From Clostridia bacterium (GTDB taxonomy: Bacteria > Bacillota_A > Clostridia > Oscillospirales > QAKW01): a stretch of 10,697 bases of DNA. The notes below the pieces were generated by a model that had not been told where the DNA came from, made no database searches, and saw only the letters and a list, made by a program, of their open reading frames with translations. Location of the stretch: positions 1 to 10,697 of the forward strand of contig JAFQKO010000013.1 in NCBI GenBank assembly GCA_017396865.1, written 5' to 3'. Positions 5,243-10,697 of this stretch are shown here, piece by piece (position 1 is the first letter of the stretch; every line of letters starts with the position of its first letter). Both the position numbers and the translations under genes were made by a program.

Positions 5243-6361
5243 ATTTCGTCGGGTGATTCTGTAAAGCCCGTAACCGACCGCCAAGGCGAGGGGAATATAG
5301 ATCAGCAACGAGCCGAAAAAGGCGGGGTCGTCCATCGCATAGAGATAATGATAGGCGGGGAAAAGCTGCCGCAGCATCGGCAGATCCTTGCCGTTGGAGA
5401 AGATCGGGGCAAAGAGGCAGGTTGTTACCGTTACGATGGGGAACAGCACCGCAAACAGCTTTAGATTTTTCACCAAGCTGCCCAGCACGGTGCAGAAGCC
5501 TGCGGCGGCAAATACGTAAACGAGCATGAGTAGCAGCTCCTCTCCGAGGCCGCCCTCGGTACCCGAAAGCTGCAGGGCTACGGTGGTGACCGCGCCCGCA
5601 AGGGAGATGGCGGCTAAATTTTCGCCCCACAGCACCCAAAAGCGTTTGGGCGCCGAGAGCCAGGCAAAGGTGCCGTTCTGCTCGTCGGTGAGGAAATACA
5701 TGGTGGAGGCCATGCCGCAGAGCACCATCACCACCGCCAGCAAGCCCCGCAGCGGCGAGGTGAGGTAGTTGAGCTCCTCGACGGTGCGGTCGGTGTCGGC
5801 AAATTCAAAGCGGATCAGCTCGCCGTCGATGGCGGTCTGCTCATAGATTTCTTGCAGCTCCTCCTCGGTGTAGGAGGCGGAAAATTCATCGGATACGTAG
5901 TCGGTGTACATGGCATAGGTGATCTCGTGCAGCAAAACGCCGTAGATCTTTTCATGGGCAAGGGTGAGCACAAGGCGGTCGCCGCTTTCATAGGCGGTAA
6001 CCGGAGTGCCGCGCCCGCTTTGCGCAAATTCAACCAGCGTTTCCTTGAGATCCTCGGCGAAGATCCAGGCGGCATCCGCCTTGCCGGTATATACCTGCTC
6101 CTTAGCGCTTTCGGCGTCGGGATGGATGGTAAAGAGAAGCACCTTACTCTCTGCCTTCAGCCGCTCCATCATCTGCTGCGCCAGCGGGTCGTTGGGCGAT
6201 TCGGCGCCGAGGGCGATCCGCAGAAAGCCCGATTCCTCGTTTTCGGCCGAGAGGGTGAAGAAAAGGGTCAAAACGGGGATGCAGAGTAAAAGCAAGCCAA
6301 AGCCCAGCTTTTTCAGCAGTCGCTTTTTCAGAGCAAAATACCAATGAGCGCATTTCATCAT
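5237..6361 (-). CDS. ABC-2 type transporter permease (second of a pair); C-terminus ends in the R-M cassette repeat
   Basis: The product is 374 residues. A basic N-terminus leads into TM1 (about 19-39, LGFGLLLLCIPVLTLFF). A soluble extracellular domain of roughly 160 residues follows, then five more hydrophobic segments, including LLAVVMVLCGMASTMYFL, ENLAAISLAGAVTTVAL, FAVLFPIVTVTTCLFA and the final LLIYIPLALAVGYGLY. One TM, a large external domain and then five TMs is the ABC-2 type (ABC2_membrane_3-like) layout used by exporters of peptides, lipids or drugs; the substrate is not evident. ATG 6361 overlaps the TGA of the upstream permease by 4 bases (ATGA, 6358-6361), and the alternative ATG is the next codon. 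The ending RITRRNI-TAA reads into the right inverted repeat, so the last residues were probably changed by the insertion; the TMs are intact. No terminator remains before the R-M genes. Confidence 0.88.
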   Translation of the reverse strand: MMKCAHWYFALKKRLLKKLGFGLLLLCIPVLTLFFTLSAENEESGFLRIALGAESPNDPLAQQMMERLKAESKVLLFTIHPDAESAKEQVYTGKADAAWIFAEDLKETLVEFAQSGRGTPVTAYESGDRLVLTLAHEKIYGVLLHEITYAMYTDYVSDEFSASYTEEELQEIYEQTAIDGELIRFEFADTDRTVEELNYLTSPLRGLLAVVMVLCGMASTMYFLTDEQNGTFAWLSAPKRFWVLWGENLAAISLAGAVTTVALQLSGTEGGLGEELLLMLVYVFAAAGFCTVLGSLVKNLKLFAVLFPIVTVTTCLFAPIFSNGKDLPMLRQLFPAYHYLYAMDDPAFFGSLLIYIPLALAVGYGLYRITRRNI

Positions 6362-7614
6362 GAGCGTTCCCTCCCGATTCGTATTTTGCGGGCAAGGGCG
6401 GCCGCCAAGAGCAGCACCGCGGTGCAGAGCAGCGCCGCAAGAGCGGCACCTTCGCCGCGGCCTGTCATCACAAAGGCGGCGTGCTTAAAGGCAATGCCGG
6501 TGGGCAGAAGGTTCGATAATTTTTGTATGGAAAGCGGCATGCTGTAGAGCGGGTAGATCAGCCCCGAAACGTAGGCCAGCGCCACCGCACAGAAAAACTG
6601 CGCCAGCGCACCGCTGACAATACCGTGGAACAGCTCGCAAAGGAAAAATTGCATGGCCGAGATCGCCATCAGGGCGGGCAGCAGCCGAAATACAAGGGCA
6701 ATAAAGCTGAGAGGGCCCGCCGCCTGCTCGAAGAGCAGAACGTTGCCGAGCTTCGAGGCGGGAAGCAGCGAAAGCCCAAGAAAGAGGAGTAAAAGATTGG
6801 ATAGCAAAAGGATCAGGAAGGGCAGCCATTCGCCCAGCACCTGGCTGAAGCAGCGCTGCCCCCGTGCATAGAGCAGGCGGGGAAGGGTATCGTCCGTTTT
6901 GACCAGCAGCGGCACGCAAAGCATGCCCCAAAGCAGCATCAGCAGGATCACCGCCGCGCAGACGTAATAGTTCTTGAAGTCCAGATTGTTGCCCAGCCCG
7001 ATTTCAACGGCCTCGATCATATCGGAGCGGTTGAGCAGCGTGGTGATATAGGTGAGATTGATCTCCTCCACCACCTGCTTGTAGGCGGCGCCCTTGCGCC
7101 CCTCCAGCTCGGCAACGGTGAGGGTACCGTAGATGCCGTTCTGGGATTCGGTCACGTAGTCGGAAACGATCTGCAAAATCTCATAGACCATCAAGGAGCC
7201 CAGCGAGGAGGGGCTGTTGCCGCGCACAAAGGTGAGCTGCAGATTTTCGCCCCGCAGTACCGAGCGCACAAAGCCTTTGGGCACCACCAGATAGCCGGTG
7301 ATCTCATCCCGTTGCAGCATTTTTTGCGCTTCGTCCTCCACCGTGGGGATCAGCTCCAAATAAAAGCGGGAGGCATCGAAGGTCTCCATGGCGGTGATGC
7401 CGATCTCCAGATAGCTGCCCTCCAGCTCGCCGACCAAGGCGATCCGAATGGGGCGGGCGGGCTCCTCCTCGGCTTCGCCGCCGATGTTCGGAAAGATGGC
7501 GGGCAGCAGCATCACCGTGCAAAGGGCGGCGATCAGCGAAAAGGCCAGCAGGATCGGGGCTATTTTAGCGGTACGCAATGCCTGCGCCCGCAGATACTTA
7601 AAAAAGCCCTTCAT
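6358..7614 (-). CDS. ABC-2 type transporter permease (first of a pair)
   Basis: The product is 418 residues with the same layout as the following permease: TM1 at about 18-41 (IAPILLAFSLIAALCTVMLL), an extracellular domain of about 185 residues, then TM2 (VCAAVILLMLLWGMLCV) and further membrane segments ending with LAALLCTAVLLLAAALA and a basic tail. The two permeases share little obvious sequence but the same topology, suggesting a heterodimeric exporter with the adjacent ATPase. The frame is open upstream to 7701, but that part lies inside the ATPase gene. ATG 7614 is chosen because it forms an ATGA overlap with the ATPase stop (7611-7614), mirroring the 3' end, which overlaps the next permease the same way. 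Such overlaps imply coupled translation and fixed stoichiometry. Substrate unknown. Confidence 0.88.
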   Translation of the reverse strand: MKGFFKYLRAQALRTAKIAPILLAFSLIAALCTVMLLPAIFPNIGGEAEEEPARPIRIALVGELEGSYLEIGITAMETFDASRFYLELIPTVEDEAQKMLQRDEITGYLVVPKGFVRSVLRGENLQLTFVRGNSPSSLGSLMVYEILQIVSDYVTESQNGIYGTLTVAELEGRKGAAYKQVVEEINLTYITTLLNRSDMIEAVEIGLGNNLDFKNYYVCAAVILLMLLWGMLCVPLLVKTDDTLPRLLYARGQRCFSQVLGEWLPFLILLLSNLLLLFLGLSLLPASKLGNVLLFEQAAGPLSFIALVFRLLPALMAISAMQFFLCELFHGIVSGALAQFFCAVALAYVSGLIYPLYSMPLSIQKLSNLLPTGIAFKHAAFVMTGRGEGAALAALLCTAVLLLAAALARKIRIGRERS

Positions 7615-8279
7615 TCCAGGCACCCGACCAATGCGTCCACGCTGCGCTCTCCGCCGTAGGGCTGCAAAATGCCGTCCTTCAGGATATAGAGGGCATCGCA
7701 AAGCTCCAGCTCATAGGCATCGTGGGTTGCCAGCAGAACGATGCCGCCCCGTGCCTTGAAGGCGCGGAGATAGTCGGCAATCTTTTGCTTGCAGATCAGA
7801 TCCAGCGCCGCCGAGGGCTCATCCAAAAAGAGGATGCGCGGATCGTGGGCAACGGCACAGCCGATGGAAAGCCGCTTTTTCATACCGCCCGACATTTTGG
7901 AAACGGGAACGGTATAAAAGTCGGGGATCCCCAAAAGCTGCAAAACGCCGCCGTTCATCGCTGCGTCCAGCGCCGTGCGGGAGTACCAAAGGCGCAGATT
8001 GTCCTTGGCGGAAAGCTCCTGCAAAAGAGGCGGGCTCTGGGGGACAAGTCCCACCAGAGCCGAACGCATTTTTGAATTTTTCAGAAGATCCTCGCCATTG
8101 CAGAGGAAGCGGCCGTTTCCCTTTTGCAGGCCGTTCAGCACGCTGAACAGGGTGGATTTTCCGCTCCCGTTCTTGCCTAAAATGCCGATGCATTGCCCCG
8201 CCTGTGCGGTGAAGGTAACCCCCTTCAAGATCGGGGTGCGGCCATAGGATTTTTGAATGTTTTCAATCTGAATGATCAA
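7611..8279 (-). CDS. ABC transporter ATP-binding protein
   Basis: The product is 222 residues, a normal size for a single nucleotide-binding domain. Walker A is GKNGSGKST (35-43), the Q-loop is Q81 in GLVPQSPPLL, the signature is KMSGGMKKRL (128-137), Walker B is RILFLDEP (148-155), the D-loop is SAALD and the switch histidine is H186 in LLATHD. All catalytic elements are intact, so it should power the two permeases that follow. The only start giving the full N-terminal strand (MIIQIENIQKSYG) is TTG at 8279, supported by AGGGA about 8 bases upstream; a TTG start suggests modest translation. It begins 24 bases after the zinc-ribbon gene stop with no terminator between, so it belongs to the same operon. 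Closest type by eye is the short CcmA/NatA-like export ATPases. Confidence 0.93.
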   Translation of the reverse strand: MIIQIENIQKSYGRTPILKGVTFTAQAGQCIGILGKNGSGKSTLFSVLNGLQKGNGRFLCNGEDLLKNSKMRSALVGLVPQSPPLLQELSAKDNLRLWYSRTALDAAMNGGVLQLLGIPDFYTVPVSKMSGGMKKRLSIGCAVAHDPRILFLDEPSAALDLICKQKIADYLRAFKARGGIVLLATHDAYELELCDALYILKDGILQPYGGERSVDALVGCLE

Positions 8280-8303
8280 AAAGAGTCCCTGCCTTTTTCT
8301 GTG

Positions 8304-10424
8304 TTAATAAGCGTAGTCGTAGGACGGCACGTCGTAATAATCGTCCGCACCGTAATCGTAGCTGTAGTCGCCGTAGGCGCTGCTGTAATCCTCGAAGGTA
8401 TCGGCATAGTCTTCAAAGGTACTGCCGTAATCATCGTAATAATCGTAATCATCGTTGTAGTAGTCGTCGGAGGAAAGAAGGCTATCCTCCTCGATTTGGG
8501 CGCGCTTTATGGGGAGGATCTCAAGGAGGGTTTCGATCAGCTCGCTGTCGTCCAAAAGCTTTTCGAGATCGTCGGGATCAAAATCCTCAAGCTCGTCGGT
8601 TGCTTCGGGAACGGATACGTTTGCGGAATTAGAGGAGTCTACGGTGCCGACAACGGTTACCATGGGAACGCCGGAATACAGCGCAGAAAGGGTGATCTCC
8701 GAATCGGAGGTGCTCTGCTTGGCGGTCAGCTCCAGCGCAAAGCCTTTGAGCTTATCGCTGGTGATGGTAACGGTGCCGTTGATGCGGCCCTCGGCAAGCG
8801 TAGCCATATCAAAGCTGTCCAGAGCCAGGTTTACGTATTCTTGGCCGTTCACCTCAACCCAGACGTCGCCGGTAAAGAGATCGCCCGAACGGTCGCCTTC
8901 ACCCAGCAGACCGCCCATCCGCTGATCCTCGCGGTACAGCGCCAGCTCGATGCCCTGCTTGCCGCCGTTTTCGGCGCTGGCAAGGAACAGCCGCATGCCC
9001 TGCAGATCAAAGTCGAGGGCAACGATTTCATTGTTGCCGTCCACGTAGGTGGCCCACTCCAGCTCGAAGCCATTCAGGCTACGCTCGATCTCGTCGCGCT
9101 GATCCTCTACCTCGTCGTAGAGCTCCTCCATCGCGTTATCCAGCTCGCGGATGATCATATCGGAGGAAATGGTATCGAGCTCTCCGCTCATGTCAACGCC
9201 CATCCCGCCCATCGAGCTCTTGGCGGCATCTACGATGTCGAGAACGTAGTTCTCCAGATCGGAGCTTTCCTGCAGATAGGTGATCATGCCCAGCAGCATA
9301 TCAACAACCGTTTCGCCGTCGATGGTCACGCTCAGGCAGGTAGCGGATTGCTCTACGCCGTTGGCTTCAAAGGTGGTGCTTTCCTCGTCTACGTCGCCCA
9401 TGGCATCGAAGGCGGCCTCAATGCAGCCCACCAGCAGGGTGTTGATCAGATCCTCGTCGGGCAGCATCTGATCCAGCATCGGCATGGCGGTTTCGGAGGA
9501 GCTCAGGTATGCAAGGGCGCTTTGATCCATGAATTCGTCGAATTCAACCGAGTAGACCTCGTCGTCCAGCTGTGGAATCTCCAGCGTCATCACCTGCTGT
9601 TCGGTGTCGAAGCAGATCTTGGCGCCGATCAGCTCGTTCGAGCTTTCGGAAAGGGTCACGTCGAGCGCCATGGCAGGGCCGTCAACGGCAACGGTGTAGT
9701 CCATTGCAATGTTGGTGTCGGCCAGCTCTTGGAGATCCAAGCCGTTCAGCATCTTGGGATCGATGTTGAGCTTTTTGAGCCCTTCACCTGCAGTGATGGT
9801 GTAGGTGCCGCTGATGGTGCTTTCAACAGAGTCGGGATCGGCAGCCGTTTCCAGCACGCCCGAAACGGCGCTGCCCAGCTTCCCTGCCAGCTTGGCATAG
9901 GTGTATTGCAGGCGCACCTCGGGTGAGGCGAAGGTGGAAATGTAGAAATCGGTCATCCAGGTGCGGAATCCGAAAAGATTGCCGAACCAGGTTGCCAGAA
10001 TTAAGGCAATCGCCGCGGCGATGGAGCCCAGCGTGATGAAGAGCTTTTTATGCGACTTCTTGGGCGGGGGCGGCATCGAATTGTCGGGCTGCTGCCAGCC
10101 GTTCTCGGGCTGAGGCTGCCATGCATTCTCGGGTTGAGGTGCAGACTGCTGCCAAGCATTCTCGGGCTGAGGTGCGGGCTGCTGCCAAGCATTCTCGGGC
10201 TGAGGTGCGGGCTGCTGCCATGCATTCTCGGGCTGAGGTGCGGGCTGCTGCCAAGCATTCTCGGGCTGAGGTGCGGGCTGCTGCCAAGCATTCTCGGGTT
10301 GAGGTGCGGGCTGCTGCCAAGTGTTCTCGGGCTGAGGTGCGGGCTGCGCTGCAATCGGGGTGCCGCAGGCGGCGCAGAAGGTAAAGCTATCGTGATTGTT
10401 TAAACCACATTTAGGGCAAATCAT
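8304..10424 (-). CDS. Membrane-anchored zinc-ribbon protein with PQPENAWQQPA repeats and Tyr/Asp-rich tail, unknown function
   Basis: The product is 706 residues. A zinc ribbon at the N-terminus (C3, C6, C17, C20 in CPKCG...CAACG) is followed by a Pro/Gln linker of about seven 11-residue PQPENAWQQPA units (about 29-105), a PPPPKK stretch and a single TM segment (about 128-148, LFITLGSIAAAIALILATW). A roughly 500-residue acidic external domain follows, rich in short beta-like strands. The last 56 residues contain 17 Tyr and 16 Asp. By the positive-inside rule (KKSHKK before the TM) the zinc ribbon and linker are cytoplasmic and the large domain is outside. The start ATG 10424 has AGGAGG 9 bases upstream and a promoter further up. 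It is first in an operon with an ABC ATPase and two permeases, so it may be an accessory, sensor or substrate-binding component of that exporter. I do not recognise a named family for the external domain. Confidence 0.88.
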   Translation of the reverse strand: MICPKCGLNNHDSFTFCAACGTPIAAQPAPQPENTWQQPAPQPENAWQQPAPQPENAWQQPAPQPENAWQQPAPQPENAWQQPAPQPENAWQQSAPQPENAWQPQPENGWQQPDNSMPPPPKKSHKKLFITLGSIAAAIALILATWFGNLFGFRTWMTDFYISTFASPEVRLQYTYAKLAGKLGSAVSGVLETAADPDSVESTISGTYTITAGEGLKKLNIDPKMLNGLDLQELADTNIAMDYTVAVDGPAMALDVTLSESSNELIGAKICFDTEQQVMTLEIPQLDDEVYSVEFDEFMDQSALAYLSSSETAMPMLDQMLPDEDLINTLLVGCIEAAFDAMGDVDEESTTFEANGVEQSATCLSVTIDGETVVDMLLGMITYLQESSDLENYVLDIVDAAKSSMGGMGVDMSGELDTISSDMIIRELDNAMEELYDEVEDQRDEIERSLNGFELEWATYVDGNNEIVALDFDLQGMRLFLASAENGGKQGIELALYREDQRMGGLLGEGDRSGDLFTGDVWVEVNGQEYVNLALDSFDMATLAEGRINGTVTITSDKLKGFALELTAKQSTSDSEITLSALYSGVPMVTVVGTVDSSNSANVSVPEATDELEDFDPDDLEKLLDDSELIETLLEILPIKRAQIEEDSLLSSDDYYNDDYDYYDDYGSTFEDYADTFEDYSSAYGDYSYDYGADDYYDVPSYDYAY
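10102..10346 (-). repeat. Coding tandem repeats, 33-bp period (11-residue unit)
   Basis: The motif TTCTCGGG on the + strand recurs at 10126, 10159, 10192, 10225, 10258, 10291 and 10324, exactly every 33 bases, with one shortened 24-base unit starting at 10102. Copies differ by only a few bases, mostly silent (for example GCT versus GCA for Ala, CAA versus CAG for Gln). This points to recent slippage or conversion. The units encode PQPENAWQQPA in the cytoplasmic linker of the zinc-ribbon protein. Confidence 0.95.
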
Positions 10425-10459
10425 GAGATGTATCCTCCTAAAAAAGTGTTCTTAATTAT

Positions 10460-10488
10460 ATAATAGCAAAAAACTTTGAAAAATGCAA
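10460..10488 (-). promoter_or_regulatory. Sigma-A-like promoter of the zinc-ribbon/ABC operon
   Basis: On the - strand, -35 TTGCAT (10483-10488) and -10 TATTAT (10460-10465) are 17 bases apart in the AT-rich gap between rqcH and the zinc-ribbon gene. An alternative TATAAT overlaps a few bases downstream. The -10 lies about 35 bases before the ATG, leaving room for the AGGAGG site. No clear rqcH terminator hairpin is visible in this gap. Confidence 0.7.
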
Positions 10489-10510
10489 CCGTATGAGCCA
10501 CATTCGTAGA

Positions 10511-10697
10511 TTATTCTTTCGGCTCCGCGGGAAGCTTGGGCTCCACCAAAACGGAATAGTGGCCGTCGTAGACCACCATGCCCGGGCGGGCGCCGTTGGG
10601 CTTTTTGACGTGGGAGACGGGGCAGTAGTCCACCTCCACCTTGGGGGCATTTTTGCCCTTGCTGTAGTAGGCGCAGATGGCGGCGGCCTCTAAGATC
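10511..10697 (-). CDS. rqcH: C-terminal end of RqcH, NFACT-family ribosome quality control protein (5' end outside window)
   Basis: The last 61 residues are visible, ending at TAA (10511-10513). The segment LEAAAICAYYSKGKNAPKVEV followed by DYCPVSHVKKPNGARPGMVVY is the very conserved end of the NFACT-R domain found in bacterial RqcH (also annotated fibronectin-binding protein FbpA). There the A..CAYYS...... VDY.....VKKP.GA.PG.V.Y pattern is diagnostic. RqcH binds obstructed 50S subunits and recruits tRNA-Ala to add alanine tails to stalled nascent chains. The N-terminal NFACT-N and coiled-coil parts lie beyond the window. The short tail VEPKLPAEPKE replaces the usual few residues after the conserved block. 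Confidence is high for the family and good for the symbol. Confidence 0.88.
   Translation of the reverse strand, partial: ILEAAAICAYYSKGKNAPKVEVDYCPVSHVKKPNGARPGMVVYDGHYSVLVEPKLPAEPKE

Noticed and set aside
5124..5639. N-terminal extension of the endonuclease reading frame
   Set aside because: It runs through the permease gene in another frame. A promoter at 5156-5184 and a ribosome binding site at 5129-5135 place the start at 5123.
7615..7701. N-terminal extension of the first permease
   Set aside because: It lies within the ATPase gene; the ATGA overlap at 7611-7614 gives a conventional start just before the hydrophobic segment.
8193..9926. 577-codon open frame on the + strand
   Set aside because: It is antisense to the zinc-ribbon gene, whose - strand frame has a good ribosome binding site, promoter, zinc ribbon and TM. 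The + frame gives a low-complexity I/V/G/H-rich product with no recognisable motif.
10102..10346. CRISPR-like regularly spaced repeats
   Set aside because: There are no unique spacers: the 33-base units abut directly, stay in frame and encode an 11-residue protein repeat.
10456..10650. 64-codon frame on the - strand at the right edge
   Set aside because: It is a different frame from the conserved RqcH C-terminus and yields a Pro/Ser/Arg-rich product without similarity.

Overview
The window looks like a chromosomal fragment from an anaerobic Firmicute, most likely a GC-moderate Clostridia member of the Oscillospiraceae/Lachnospiraceae type. The evidence is strong AGGAGG-type ribosome binding sites, an RqcH (NFACT) C-terminus of Firmicutes type, a FAD/Rieske fusion oxidoreductase and tightly packed operons with ATGA overlaps. 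No exact taxon can be read from it. No tRNA, rRNA or CRISPR was seen. No gene-free stretch exceeds about 140 bases.

Left part, + strand, GC-rich (1-3411): the 3' end of an esterase gene, an ATP-grasp carboxylate ligase and a small jelly-roll (concanavalin-like) protein form one tight operon, closed by a strong hairpin terminator at 2046-2081. A FAD-dependent oxidoreductase with a C-terminal Rieske [2Fe-2S] domain starts only about 20 bases after that terminator.

Middle (about 3386-5242): a visibly AT-rich island holds a two-gene restriction-modification operon on the - strand. It encodes a XhoI/PaeR7I-family endonuclease followed one base later by a beta-class SPPY-type DNA methyltransferase. 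The island has its own promoter and a hairpin terminator. It is bounded by an imperfect inverted repeat of about 50 bp (nearly perfect over the outermost 19-20 bp), with no transposase inside. The stop codons of both convergent host genes, the oxidoreductase on the left and an ABC permease on the right, lie inside these repeats. I read this as a self-contained, transposase-less R-M cassette that inserted between two host genes and rewrote both of their C-termini. It is the most notable thing in the window.

Right part, - strand, GC-rich (5237-10424): a four-gene operon, transcribed right to left. It encodes a membrane-anchored zinc-ribbon protein (706 aa, with tandem PQPENAWQQPA repeats and a Tyr/Asp-rich C-terminal tail), an ABC ATPase with a TTG start, and two ABC-2 type permeases joined by 4-bp ATGA overlaps. 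A sigma-A-like promoter precedes the zinc-ribbon gene. No host terminator is left after the last permease, so ABC transcripts probably run into the R-M genes. At the right edge is the 3' end of rqcH, also on the - strand.
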